Positions 22,449-34,166 of a DNA stretch of 64,000 bases are shown piece by piece. The notes beneath the pieces are model-generated. The model saw nothing but the letters and a program-made list of their open reading frames with translations, searched no databases and was not told where the DNA came from. Position 1 is the stretch's first letter. Every line of letters begins with the position of its first letter. Both the position numbers and the translations under genes were made by a program. The stretch is from Dipteris shenzhenensis (lineage: Eukaryota; Polypodiophyta; Polypodiopsida; Gleicheniales): the NCBI GenBank assembly GCA_047967505.1, contig CM106540.1, one strand, 5' to 3'.

Positions 22449-24111
22449 GATGCTTGCTAGTTTTGAAGGTGCGATGATCGAGGAAGTTTGTGAAAACCAA
22501 CATGATGCTCTATCATGAAGCCTTGCCGAAGAAGTTGCATGCAGGGTTCTCCCCACTGGATGAAGAAGAGGCAAAGAGGATCCTTCAAGAAAAGGTGGTG
22601 CGCACACCAAAGGAGGTGGGGAAAAAGGAATGGTTTGAGACAGGTAGAAAATATGGGTCGGTGTGCAAAATGCAGATCAACATGTTGCGATCTGGGATTA
22701 CTGGTGGTTGAATTTGAGCATAGAGGCGACCTCTCATACTCGGACACTGGAAATTCCTGCATGTTAAGATCATGCCGAGGAGGAGCAGGTCTCACAACAA
22801 CAAGGCACGGCCACATATGAACTTTTTGCCGAAGTAGAAGGTGATGAGGTTGGGATTGATGAAATGCATGCCCAAGGCGATAGTTTCAGAGTAGTAGGTA
22901 GTGAAGAAAGGGCCAACAATTCCCATTAGCGGGTTCTTGGCAAAGAGAGAGCTTGGACTACTGCAAGATGTGATGACAAGCTTTTATCTTCCAAAAAATT
23001 CGGCACCCCCCCTTATACCTTTGTGTAGATTGCTACCAAATTAGTCTATCCGTATAGGTTCGAGTGGAATTTCTTTGCTAAGGGACAATTTCGATGCAAA
23101 GCACTATGTGGAGTCCAATGCGCCTTTTCTTGTGTCCCTTCAAAAGCAAGGAATTGAGGCACACTTGGAAGTTTCCCACCTCGATTTGCAGGAATGGGGG
23201 CCAACTTGGGCGGCTGTGAATGAGCAGTTTGAGAATGAACTACCAGGTGAGTGCGAGGAATTGAAAGGCACGAAGTTCTTGGAGTGGGATGGCAATCATA
23301 GGCTTAAGGCCTGGTTGGCTCGGATTTTTGAAGGCTAGTTGCCTTCGTGGACTATTTCTGCACTACTGAGACGCTGCTTTGGAACTCTAAATATTTGATC
23401 GTGTGTTTTTTGGTTTTCTTCCACCAACATTACATCTCGCCATGTTCACATGAGATGTCAATTTTTGAAAGTGGACAAAAGCAAAGAGGGAGAACTGCTC
23501 CTCGCATTGAAGTCCAAAAATGAGTGCATCTTATGCATTGTTAAAATTTGAATGTTGTTTTGACTTTAGAGAATTGCACTCATGGAAATCGTCATGCAAG
23601 GTTGCTAGGGCTCATGTGACACCAACTTTGTCACACAAGATATTCTTGTTTCAAAATTTTGGAACGGTGGACAAGTCATCCCTTCTCCGTCTATTGCCCG
23701 AGGAGGGTAGAAGATGGGTGGAGGTTGAGATGGCAATGGAGAGAAGAAAATGAGGTTTATCGATTTGGTATACTGCCCCGGCCATGGTGCTCTCACAACT
23801 TGTATGGAAGGTGAATAGTTTTTGTGGGGGAATAAAGTATATGCAAGTCTAGTTAATATTACATACATTGATATGCAACTCTGAGTGCTTGCAAGAACAC
23901 TTTGCACATGTTGTGAGGAAGGCCACACGGAACCTATCCAACAAGGCTCTATTTGAGGTTGAATACTCTGTGAAATATAGTAAAGCAATGAGGAGTGTGG
24001 AGAGCAACTTCTGAAAAAGGGCCTATAAAACACTGCATATTGCAAACCCATCTAATGGAGACGGTTTCTTCTAATTGCTATTTGGTCATGATTGGTCCCA
24101 AAAGGGACTTA
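22449..24111 (+). pseudogene. Decayed plant gene of unrecognised family
   Basis: Separate open segments look like exons of one gene. 22480-22700 has a charged segment (FSPLDEEEAKRILQEKVVRT). About 22780-23030 is an acidic segment broken by TAG. 23060-23338 is well conserved in character and ends in a FLEWDGNHRLKAW motif and a stop. 23600-23750 holds SHKIFLFQNFGTVDKS and RLLPEEGRRW. 23881-24010 is another block. The GNHR motif recalls ParB-like folds but I cannot name the family. Frames break by stops and indels, and MITE copy B sits at its downstream edge. It could instead be a captured gene fragment in an unseen transposon. Confidence 0.45.
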
Positions 24112-24119
24112 TTCCTGCA

Positions 24120-24365
24120 CTCGGGGGGGTCACTCATCATATGTAACCCTATCACGTGAGTTCAACAGAAGGATATTTTTTGTTTCTAAAATTTACAGAA
24201 ATAAATATACATAAGGGACTATTTAAAATAGTTTTGGGAAAAATTTACAGATTTGTAAAGAAAAGGGGTACGTTTTATTAATGAAAAATTTATAGATAAG
24301 GGATTTTAGAAATAGGCCTTGAACGCACGTGGTATAGAGGGTTTATACATAGTGACCCCCCCGAG
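24120..24365. mobile_element. MITE copy B, 246 bp, 8-bp target duplication
   Basis: Same 15-base terminal inverted repeats as copy A, with high similarity along the full length. Flanks are TTCCTGCA (24112-24119) and TTCCTACA (24366-24373), a duplication with one mismatch in complex sequence. This is the most convincing target duplication of the family. No coding capacity. Confidence 0.9.
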
Positions 24366-24373
24366 TTCCTACA

Positions 24374-24959
24374 TCAAGGGAGAAATTGTATACTATGTGT
24401 TAGTCCAAGATTTTCCCGGACAAGTACGTTGTTTCATTTTTGCATGGACTCCTGGCTTTGTTGCACTGGTTGCGCTGGGGTGCTTGCAGGAGTGGCATCT
24501 TATCTTCAATGGAGCTGTGTAATGTTTTTATCTATTGTCCCTTGAAGGAAAAAGGAGATATTGCACATGACATTAAATGCAAGGATAAAAGACAAGTCCT
24601 CTACTCAAAAGATCGGGGATAATAAGAAGACCCATGGGTGAAAGCATGCTACAGTGTATGTACTATTGGCATGAATGTGGTAGTACTAAGTAGTGTGCTA
24701 TGAGTGTGCTATATGGAGACATTTCTCAAATCGATGTGCACTAATATATTTATTGATTATAGATTCTCATGCACAAGATATTCTCATGTACGTATTATCA
24801 TGCTCATACACACATTTTCATGCACTACATCTCCTCGTTTCACTTTCAAACCTGCACTCTATCACTTCCACTTTCGAACTTCTGATTTTCAGCTTCCATT
24901 TTCGAACTTCTGAACTTCTGATTTCCACGTCGAATTTTCTCGAAGGACATTGACGCGGG

Positions 24960-25014
<55 letters not shown>

Positions 25015-25265
25015 TCTTCTCTTTTCCCCCATTCTCTATTCGTTCTTTGCTTTTCCTCCATTCTCCAAATGCTTTCCCCCCATACTTCAATATTCAGACC
25101 TGCATGCGATTGTCTTTTGCCATTCCTTCTATCGACATGCAAACTTTCTGCTTTTGTTGTTGCTCTCTCCGTCTCTCTCTCTCTCTTTGTTATTTTACTC
25201 TGTTTCATCTTAGTGTGAGTCCTAGTACTAAAATGTTACTCTCTTTGCAGTAGCTGAAGACCGCC
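24374..25265. repeat. Non-coding DNA with a long CT microsatellite
   Basis: The main feature is an uninterrupted CT run at about 24963-25010, followed by more CT-rich DNA to 25190. 24885-24925 repeats CTTCTGATTT and CGAACTTCTG. This could be the 5' untranslated region of the decayed gene starting at 25266, since long CT tracts are common in plant leaders. No other gene is visible. Confidence 0.5.
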
Positions 25266-26309
25266 ATGTCTCTAAGGAAGCCCAAAGGAATCACATCTCC
25301 CGCCTCCAAGAAGCCCGATGTCCTTTCTCCAAGAAGAAACACTCCATCCACGAAGTCTGCAACCAAAGAGAAGGGAAAGGCTATGGACAGCAAAGCAGCT
25401 TCTATTCTTACTCCAACCAAAGAGAAGCCAAAGACTAACGACAGCAAACCAATAGCAATTCCGAATGGAGTCAATCTTGGATGGAGATTTTTCCTGAGAG
25501 CGAAGACAGAATCATATCTGGAGTTGGACACCTGGATCTGAGAAATATGGGGAAACAACAACAAAGAGAGCCGGCATGGCTTTCATATAGGTCGGCTAAA
25601 GAAATCCTTGTTGAACGATTTTATGAATATTTACTATAGGATTTACAATTCAAAAACAATCACGAACAATGAAATTGGTACAATGTTGGCGTGGGCATTC
25701 GCTGCATCTACTCATGGAGTAGATGTGGATTGGGATGACTTTGCTCAACATAGAGACGTGAATCTGCACTCGGATAGCTTAGACAGCACGTGTATCAAGC
25801 ACGAACATGATGTAGGCATGTCTACAGTAAAACGAGAGCTTGTAAGTTTACAGGATCAATGAAAGTTCAGCATGGAGCAAGAAGGTGTACTGCATGAGTG
25901 GAAGGGTACAGTATCAAAAGAGAATGCAAGATTGCATGCAGATTTTGAGGCTGCTACTGCAACTGAGGGCGAAGCCCTCACAAAAGTTGAATCAATTGTA
26001 CATACACTTAGCTAGGTGCATAGTAAAGTAGACAATTTATTACATGGTAGTGTACTATAGGACGAGTTCTTAAAGGATGTAGCAAAACTTGAGGTAGAAC
26101 TAGATGCAGCAAAAGTAATATTTGAATCAGCAAAAAAGTAGCGAATCAGCGTTGGAGAGTACTACCAAGCAAGCTCAAGTTTTTTGAGCAACATGCAGCA
26201 TCTGATTGAGAAGCTCCCAAGTCAGGGTCCCGGAGTTCTGAATCTAGCACCAACTCACCATCCCACAGGCTCTGCAGTAGCGACTATGAACGTGAATATT
26301 GAATGGTGA
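25266..26309 (+). pseudogene. Decayed Lys-rich, coiled-coil protein gene
   Basis: One reading frame runs 347 codons from ATG at 25266 to TGA at 26307-26309 and is interrupted by only five stops: TGA 25539, TGA 25860, TAG 26013, TAG 26058 and TAG 26139. Each could arise by one C-to-T change from CGA or CAG. The N-terminus is basic (SLRKPKGI, SPRRNTPS). The middle has a globular-looking segment (GTMLAWAFAASTHGVDVDWDD). The C-terminal third is a heptad-rich coiled coil (KDVAKLEVELDAAKV). The product is not recognised. It lies upstream of the FCP1-like exons and could be the 5' part of the same locus. Confidence 0.5.
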
Positions 26310-26639
26310 GATTCTTAACTTCCATGTACAAATCAATGTTTTAATTTTTAGAGTTGGGTCCTCTTACAAGTAGTGTGTACTTAGCCTTTCAATAAATGTG
26401 CAGGTGTGTTTTTTGTGGGCTTGGATTTTCTCAAGAAACTATTGATGTGCTTTTTGCACCATGCTTGCACACATACCACATCATGTGTGCAGCATTCCAT
26501 TTTTCTGAGAACTTGTAATGTATTCATCCATCCTGCAATGTATTGGTGTCAAATGCATGTTTGGCTACCATGGGCTTTGACAAAGTAGATATATTTTCTT
26601 CACTCTTTTTTTCTTATTACTAATTATTACTCAATAGAG
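26310..26639. other. Non-coding DNA between decayed gene and repeat array
   Basis: No supported gene. A short frame at 26406-26588 has no recognisable features. Confidence 0.4.
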
Positions 26640-27960
26640 TAATATAATATTGTATATGTTGAACATTTGAAGTCAATTTTTCAGTACTAAATAGTACTCT
26701 TTATGTGATTTAGCAATATTTAGGTTTTAGAACTATTTGGCATTTAGCAATGCTTAACATTTTGCACTATCTAGACTTTAGTACTATTTAGCACTATTTA
26801 GCATTTAGTAGTATTCAGCACTATTTAGCATTTAGTAGTATTCATCACTATTTAGCATTCAGTAGTACTATTTAGCCCTTAGTACTATTTAGCACTATCT
26901 AGCACTGCTAGTATTGTGTATTTCATCAATATCTAGCATTTAACACTATTTGGCATTTAGTAGTATTTGTCATTTTGTACTATTCAACACTATTTAGCAT
27001 CAAGTACTATTTAGCATTTAGGATTGTTCAACATTTAGTAATATTAGCACTACCTAGCATTTAGTACTATTTAGCATTTAGCACTAAAAGCATAAGCATT
27101 TAGTACTATTTGGCACTATCTAGAACTACTAGTATATTTGTGTTTCAGCACTATCTAGCACTGCTAGTATTGTGTATTTAGTACTAAAAGGATAGCTAAA
27201 AAGCCTAAATCCTACTAAGCATTTAGTACTATTTAGTACTATCTAGCACTGCTAGTACTGTGTGTTTCAACACTATTTAACATTTAACACTATTTGGCAT
27301 TAAGTAGTATTTGGCATGTAGTACTATTCAGCACTATCTAGCATTTAGGACTGTTCAACATTTAGTAATATTAGCACCACCTAGCATGTAGTACTATATA
27401 TCATTTAGTACTACATATCATTTAGTACTAAAAGGATAGCCTAAAAGGCTAAATACTACTAAGCATTTAGTACCATTTAGCACTATCTAACATTTAGTAC
27501 TATTCATCATTTAGTACTATTCAACATTCAGTACTATTTAACATTTAATACTATTTATCATCTACTATTTAGCACTCTAAGTTTAGCAGTTAGTACTATT
27601 TAATATGTAGCATTTAGTACTATTTAGTAGTATCAATAGTATTTAGTAGTATTTAGTACTAGTTAGCACTTAGTACTATTTAGTATTAGTAGTATTTAGC
27701 AGTATTTAGTACTATTTAGTATCAGTAGTATTTAGTAGTATTTAGCACTAGTTAGCACTTAGTATATTTAGTATTAGTAGTATTTAGTACCTTAGTTACC
27801 ACTTGGTATTATCTAGTAGTATTAGGATTAGCATTAGTACTGTTTAGTACTTAGTAGTATTAGTAGTATGTAGTACTATGTAGCAGTACTTAGCAGTATT
27901 AGTAGTATTTAGCACTATTAGTAGCACTTAGCACTTAGTACTGTTTAGTACGAATCACAT
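26640..27960 (+). repeat. Degenerate TTTAGTACTATTTAGCA repeat array
   Basis: About 1.3 kb of loosely repeated words (TAGTACTATTTAGCA, ATTTAGCACTATC, CATTTAGTA). The same words appear on the opposite strand at 33590-33892 and 41457-42360, and more weakly at 31253-31720. It behaves like a fast-evolving minisatellite, and the Copia element at 33898 landed in the reverse-strand block. Confidence 0.8.
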
Positions 27961-27968
27961 CTGGACTC

Positions 27969-28077
27969 CAACACAACCCATGGAAATATGGCCCTTGAGG
28001 GGTCCCCTTTAGGGGCAAGGGTTGTGTTGGGATATGTCCCTTACCCCTAAAGGGGACCCCTCAAGGACCATATTTCC
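27969..28077. repeat. Long hairpin with alternative pairing
   Basis: 27982-28021 and 28038-28077 are 40-base inverted repeats with two mismatches around a 16-base loop. The arms contain smaller nested palindromes (CCCCTTTAGGGG, and CCTTG with CAAGG). CCAACACAAC at 27969-27978 is the exact complement of GTTGTGTTGG at 28021-28030, so a second, mutually exclusive fold is possible. It may be a tiny foldback transposon or a hairpin RNA source. No target duplication is clear. Confidence 0.75.
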
Positions 28078-28183
28078 TTTAAGTTTAAATACTACTATTT
28101 TTTTTATTATTGTCTATCTTTAAATAATCTATTTGCCTTTTGAAATTAGTTTCAAATAATTATTCTTTTCCTTACACAAACAG

Positions 28184-29286
28184 GTAAAGAGACTAAAATA
28201 CCATGTCCAAAAAAGTTGAAGACTAGTACAAAGCAAGCTGAAGCTGTTGAAAATGAGAAATGCGAAACTCCTAACATTTCAAATGTGTTCATAGATACCA
28301 AGAAAGAACAACAGGTAGAGGGGCATGGCTCGTGTGGAAAAGAAGACAATGAACAACTATTCGATGGAAGTCAGTTGGAAGATGACAACTCCTTGGAGGA
28401 TGTTGGGGATCAGGAATATGACGAGGATGAAATGTTGGACAAAGTAAAAAAGCAGCACGCAGTGGCACAAGGGGATCTGCAAGTTGCAGAGGAGAGAGAT
28501 AGGACCTTTTTTTTTTCCTATATGGCCAAAAGAGGATATTTATTTTTATAAGTTCCTGTTTTATCTATTTCATTTATTCCTGTTTTATATATTGCATCTA
28601 TTCATGTATTATATATTATTCAGCAGATGAAAGTTTGCCAGTTAAGGAAGCTCTTACTAAGATGAAGCGCCACATAAACACAAGAAGAAATTTGTTGTGC
28701 GGTCATTGTACAGAAGCAAGAATATAGAGGAAAAGGAGGGTATGTATTTTTTTGTGAAGATGCACATTTACAGTCTTCTATGTACAGCACCTCAAACACA
28801 TTTCTGATCTGACTTTATTTCTTTGTAGACAATCTAACTGGAGACATCAAAGATGATCAGCACTTGGATGAAGATGATCTGCTGAACTTGGATGAAGAAA
28901 ATCTGCAGCAACCATACAGGATTACAGAGGAAGCAATAGCAAGATTGGACATGCCGGGAAACCACAGTAAGGACGAAGACATAGGTGGCAGTGGGGAGTT
29001 GACTAGAAAGAATAGCAAGGGTGAACACACGGATAGTGGTGAAAAGCTCAACAGAGATAGCAGTGAGAGGGTCACTGAGGCAACTGAGATTATATCAGGG
29101 CTAAAGCCTAAACTGCCTGACAGCTTTGATGGAGAGCAAATGGAGGATGACACAATACTAGGTAGCCTTCTCCGGCTTGCAGGGACAAAGAAGAGGAAAT
29201 TTAGTCAAATAGTTACTAAGTCGTATTTGATTGATCCTAGCAAATGCCCAAGCCCAAATGTTAGGACCAGATCGTCTATGAAATGA
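28184..29286 (+). pseudogene. Acidic N-terminal exons of FCP1-like locus, decayed
   Basis: Exon-like segments with intron-type borders. 28184-28500 follows a CAG acceptor and is rich in Glu, Asp and Lys (DNSLEDVGDQEYDEDEMLD). 28624-28737 is basic and meets an in-frame TAG (ARI then stop). 28829-29286 follows TTTGTAG and encodes DDLLNLDEENLQ and a KKRKFSQIV nuclear-localisation-like segment before TGA. No catalytic domain is recognised. Position and strand suggest these belong with the phosphatase-like exons at 29522-30382. The link is inference. Confidence 0.45.
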
Positions 29287-29521
29287 CATTGTATGAGAGC
29301 TGGTCTCGCAAGTTTTAAATGAAACTCTTTTTGCAATTTATCTTCTTGTTTTTTACAATTTATCTTGTTTTTTGAATGAAATCATTTTTGCAATTTATCT
29401 TCCTTGTTTTTTTAATGAAATTATTTTTGCAATTTATCTTCTCGTATGTTTATATGAAATTCTTTTTGCAATTCATCAACTCAAGTATGATGGATTTGTA
29501 TATGTGTTATTGTTGCTTCTA

Positions 29522-30382
29522 GGTGACTCTGGAGATGTTCTGCCTCAAAAAAAGTTGTTAATCTTTGATTTGAATGGAATATTGTTAAAGAGGTGGTGGC
29601 AGACTGCTCTTGAAATGGCCCAAGGTGGTGATATTCATAAATTAGGCAACCATGTCGTCTCTTTGCGGCCACAGTTGATCAATTTCATGAAATCTTTGTG
29701 GGAGCATTTTGAGATCGCTACATGGAGTAGTATGACAAGGAGAAATGTGAGTCCCATAGTGTCTTTGATAGAAAGCAAATTGGGATATGATGGGTTTAGG
29801 GAGTTCAAGTTCCTGTTCAACTTTGCACAAGAGGATTGTTGTACAAGGGAATAATTTTGCCACCCAACACGGCTAGATGAGATGTGTCTACTTAAGCCAT
29901 TTAGTACATTGGCTATGCATGACATTGACTATGATCCCATGAACACACTCTTGGTTGACGACACTCCTTTGAAAGTAGCATTAAATCCACTCAATTCCTG
30001 CATAACTCCTTTCGCCTATGATGGAGATCCTAATGATGATGAGCTATCAAATCAGTTGCCCCCATACTTATTGGATTTAGCAAATGCTAGAGAAAGTGTT
30101 CATGCCTTTACAATGAGATACCCTTATGAAGGCCATGTGATTGAATGCATTGCAGCTGCCCGTGGTGAGCATCCAGCCAAATTGTTCGTTAAATTCTTCT
30201 CTGCAGATTATGCTAACATGGGGTGTGTTGATGCTATCATTTCACTGTTAACTGAAGATCCAAAGCCCACGGATTGGTTTATCATCCAACAAAGAATAGT
30301 AGACCTTCCACATGAGATGTACCAACAAATTCTTAGGCATAATCCTTATGTAAACCAATACCCACCATACACTAGGCCTTGA
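29522..30382 (+). pseudogene. FCP1/NIF-like HAD phosphatase domain with in-frame stop
   Basis: An exon after a TTCTAG acceptor encodes a HAD-superfamily FCP1/SCP-type domain: KKLLIFDLNGIL (motif I), a TWSS motif, then YDPMNTLLVDDTPLK (motif III with the Asp pair). Motif I is DLNG, so the second Asp of the catalytic DxD pair is Asn. The nucleophile is present but the acid/base residue is not, so activity is doubtful even without damage. A single TAA at 29852-29854 interrupts an otherwise continuous frame that runs to TGA at 30380-30382. One C-to-T change from CAA explains it. FCP1-like proteins normally act on RNA polymerase II tails or other phosphoproteins in the nucleus; this copy is probably a pseudogene. 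Confidence 0.65.
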
Positions 30383-31252
30383 AGGCCAGATTGTAAAGGA
30401 CTTGTACATTGATGAATACAGATGTTGTTACTTTCTAAATACAGACTTGTACTGGTTACTTTGTAATATGGACTTTGCTGGTTACTTTGCTGATAAAATT
30501 AATGGTGAGCTGATAAATGTACTGGTGTTCTTACATGGTATCGGTGTTGTTAAATGGTACTGGTGTTTGCTGATAAAAGTACCAAGTGAGCCATTGTTTT
30601 AACTAGTGCATAAATAGCCAATGTCGATGCAATAAAATATATGGTCCTTTTTTATATGTTATCTTTTATGGTATTTTTTGCTCAACCATACAGTACCAAC
30701 TTTGGTTCTGGATAAAATAATACTAACTGTTAGTCAGGTCTAAGCAAACTCATAATGTGTCATGTCTGTTATGGTGCTCATACAATTGGTTATTTTTTAC
30801 TGGCATTACAGATCCATCAATGTATAATAGAGCTATACACTCTTCTACGTTAGAGCTACAGGATGAAATTGCAAAAAGGGCTGATAACATCTTTAGAGAC
30901 CTTACAGATTCAGGGTACGCCAAGAAGAAATAGCAACTTCGGATGTCCGAGACGACAGTCCCTCAGGTCGGCTACTAACGAGGATGATGAGGAAGAAGGG
31001 CCGAAAGCTCCTACGATCTAGGGTCATTCCTTCCTAGAACATACTAATATTGGGGTGTGTGGAGTGCAGGCCGCAGAGCTGCTGTATGCATCCAAGCCTG
31101 ACCGAGTTGTATATTGGAATGTGTGGAGTGCAACACAAAGTTGTTGTATCCAAGCCATTTGGGCTCTATAATGTCATATGACTGATTCTATATGTCTCAT
31201 TATGATTTTATATGGTGCCTTCTGACTTTGTATGGCTCATTCTAAATTATAA
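30383..31252 (+). pseudogene. Intergenic DNA with one exon-like remnant
   Basis: Mostly AT-rich. At 30812-30932, after an ACAG acceptor, a frame encodes MYNRAIHSSTLELQDEIAKR and ends in a Lys-rich stretch and TAG. It looks like a terminal exon, but its gene is not recognised. The rest shows nothing. Confidence 0.3.
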
Positions 31253-31311
31253 GTACAATATATTAAAAGAGGAAAAGCATTACAAAAATATGATATGATA
31301 GTAGTACAATG

Positions 31312-31369
<58 letters not shown>

Positions 31370-31462
31370 GATAGCAGATGTGCTACTTAAGATAGTACTA
31401 CATAGTATCACATAGTACTAACCAAATAATACTAGGTAGTATGATATGATAGTAATACAATG

Positions 31463-31506
<44 letters not shown>

Positions 31507-32039
31507 AATAGCAGATGAGTTACTTAGTAGTACATAGTACTAAATAGTAATAACCAAATAGTAATAAGTAGTATGATATGATAGTAGAACAAACTTAATA
31601 TGAACTACAAAAATTACTACAATAGTACACAATCACTAAAAAATAGGACTAATAGTATGATATGACAGTAGTACCTAAACAATAATAATATGATAGTACT
31701 CAATTAAAACTAATAGTACTAGAAACTATGAAAGTTCCTCACTATGGAGCATCCCCAAGAGAAACAAATAAGTCATGTGAAAAGATTTGTTTGCTAGCTC
31801 CACTATCACTACACTTGCACAATTTTTGGATTCCTTTTCTTTACCAATAGATGCATATTCATTTAACCCATTTAAACACTTGATTTTGAACATTTGTGCC
31901 ATTTGTCCCATATTCACTTAGCATGGAAACACTCCCATTTAATCAATGTACTGAAAAAAAAAACACAACTTTTCAAAAAAAAATTTGTGAAGACAAGGTG
32001 CCTTTGTATTACAAAAAGTAGCCCCCAAAGGGTCAGCTA
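31253..32039. repeat. Two long CT microsatellites in a duplicated segment
   Basis: CT runs at about 31314-31364 and 31467-31501 each follow GTAGTACAATGGTT or GTAATACAATGGTT and precede CAATTGATAGCAGATG or CAATTAATAGCAGATG. This indicates a tandem duplication of about 150 bp including the microsatellite. TAGTACTAAATAG-type words fill the rest. The 3' part to 32039 shows no gene. Confidence 0.65.
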
Positions 32040-32743
32040 AAAATACAAAACGCGCATAAAAATATGTAAGAGCCATTGCAAAATAACATGCTCAGCAACA
32101 ATTCTTATAGAGAAATGTTTGCCAAGATTCGTTCGTGCACGTCTTGGGGTACACGATACACCGTTCTCTGGCCTTTAACCTTGTGCTTTGCTTGCAACAT
32201 TTGGAACGTTATTGCCAACACCACATCATCATGCACTATAGCAAGAGGTGCATCTTTTAGTAATGGATAACTGCTTTTGCATTTTGGGATTTTTGCATAA
32301 AGGTTTCTAGAAGCCACTTGATCCCCAATGTTGAAGACATTACCCCAGCCATCCGTCTCTTGCTCTATGAGGACTATTTTTTATTTTGAGCACAGCACCA
32401 CATAATAATCCTCATTATCTTCATTTGTAGGAGAATGGTAGTACTGCAAAATGGTCACCCATCTAAAGCATGTCAACCAAATGGTCTCTATCCATCGCAT
32501 ATGTTACAGATTCCTTCTCCATGTCTGATGCAGTTTGTCCATTGATGGGCTCCAACCTATTCAAGGTCCATGGACTTGCATGAGATAAATTGGTGCACTT
32601 ATCCCATGGTTCATCCATGCAGAATGAACAAAAGCATGACAAATGTCTAAACAAGGCTTGTGTGGGATCTAAACCCAATATGCAGTGTGTTGAATGACTT
32701 CCTTTGATGGTCTGGCACTTCCATTCTTTAGACCTGTCAACAT
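32040..32743 (-). pseudogene. C-terminal fragment of a transposase-like gene
   Basis: Read on the minus strand, 32737-32463 encodes a Cys-rich block (FRHLSCFCSFCMDEPWDKC followed by NLSHASPW). A further segment down to 32105 reads TDGWGNVFNIGDQVASRNL and QRTVYRVPQDVHERI. A Cys-rich block like this before a BAH-like tail resembles the C-terminal halves of DUF7869-type or similar transposase-derived proteins, but I am not certain of the family. A stop lies between the two segments near 32378. Its 5' side is cut by the LTR-like sequence beginning at 32744. Confidence 0.4.
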
Positions 32744-33589
32744 TGTTAGATATCAATGCTCCACTCTCGTGTAACTACGTGGGAACCAGCTAACTCTACT
32801 TGTAAGCCCCCCCATATGAGAAGGCATTTGAGTAGCTCGGTTATCTAGTAGGTCCTGGTTTGGACACCAGATGGGGGCCATTTGTGGCCTGATGGCTGGA
32901 TGGCTTTAGATAGAGTTGGCACACTGCCAACTAGGCTACATGCAAGTGCAAGAAGGCATCCCATGACTGACCACACTAAAGGTAGACGGAGCATTTCCCG
33001 GGGCGGCCCACTCTCGAGTTGTGGGGCCCGTTTGGAGCCCCAGACGAGATCCCGGATGGCTCTGGGCCGAACGGAAACTGTAGGTTAGTTGCTCTATTCT
33101 GTGCCACGATTCTAACATGTGGTCGGTGGCCTATTTTGGGACCGACCTCCAGTCGGCCGTTTTGGGCCGACTCGGTTGGTCTCCCAATTGGCTCTAACCA
33201 ACTATGATTGGTGGCTATGTAAGAGCAAGCCCGTGAAGCCCATCATTATCACTGGCTATAGCAACCCTGATTCCTTAGCATCCAGCCTCCGTCCTCTACT
33301 GTTTCCAGCATGCCATCGAAGCTTCTCACACACGAGTGCACGGCTGGGAGGCAGCGCCATCTATTGTATCAATTTTACAGTAATCAATTTTTGGATTCTC
33401 CATACTATCAACTTTTCTCTCTTGCATACGAGATCCTGTTATCTGTTGAGCACAGACGTTGTATTGTTCTCTTACAACGTCTAAGTTCTATCACTCAATT
33501 ACTAAGTCTTAACTGCGACTAGTATTGCCATCATTATTTTTCTAAGTTCTATCACTCAATTACTAAGTCTTAACTGTGACTAGTAGTGC
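32744..33589 (+). mobile_element. Possible LTR (solo or truncated), Copia-3 related start
   Basis: Begins TGTTAGATATCAATGCTC, closely matching the start of the LTR at 63698 (TGTTAGCTATCAATGCTC) for about 35 bases, and it interrupts the minus-strand gene fragment. The rest resembles an LTR (GC-rich 5' part, then AT-rich), but similarity is lost and I could not find the end, a primer site or a target duplication. A direct repeat of about 50 bp (TAAGTTCTATCACTCAATTA at 33482 and 33543) closes it. Confidence 0.4.
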
Positions 33590-33892
33590 CAAATATCAAT
33601 AAGTGCTAGACAGTACTAAATGCTAAATAGCACCAGGTACTAAGTATTGTTGTATTTTCTAGATAGTACCAAATAGTAAATGCTAGATAGTACTAAATAT
33701 GTTTACATAGTACTAAGTGCTAAATATTTTACTAAATGCTAGATAGTACTAAGTGCGAATATTACTGATTGCTAGTTTAGTACTATTAGTAAATGCTAGA
33801 TAGTACTATTAGTAAGTGCTAATATTAGTAAGATCTATATAGTACTAAGTGCTAATATTAGTAAATACTAAGTGCTAGATAGTACTATTAGT
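33590..33892 (-). repeat. Degenerate AGTACTAAATAGTGCTA array, insertion target of Copia-1
   Basis: Reverse-strand version of the array at 26640-27960. It continues after the Copia element at 41457, so the element inserted inside one array. Confidence 0.75.
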
Positions 33893-33897
33893 ACTAA

Positions 33898-34154
33898 TGT
33901 TGAGAGTTCACGCTCAACATCATGTGATCATGTGTGCATAGCACCATCACGTGATCATATGTGCATAGCACTAACCTTATAGAGTGCTATAAAGGAAAGG
34001 GTTAGATCCCCTAACCCTAACCCTAAAAGGGTTTGTATATATTCTATTTTTTCAACTAATTCTAGTGTATAGTTAGTCATTTGTGGTGTGCTCTCTAGCT
34101 GTGCCCTCTCTCCTCATCTCCACTCTTCTCCTCTCCCCTCTTCATATTTTGTCA
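33898..34154 (+). repeat. Copia-1 5' LTR
   Basis: 257 bp, TGTTGAG to TTTTGTCA. It contains TATATA near 34034, a likely promoter element, and three telomere-like CCCTAA units (about 34008-34026). It differs from the 3' LTR at two sites (C/T near 33911 and T/C near 34067). Confidence 0.95.
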
Positions 34155-34166
34155 TGGTATCAGAGC
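34155..34166 (+). other. Copia-1 primer binding site
   Basis: TGGTATCAGAGC directly after the 5' LTR is complementary to the 3' end of plant initiator methionine tRNA, the usual Copia primer. Confidence 0.95.

Noticed and set aside
32825-32880. Possible tRNA gene or SINE (GAGTAGCTCGGTTATC, then GGTTTGGACACC)
   Set aside because: The B box fits poorly and no cloverleaf can be drawn.
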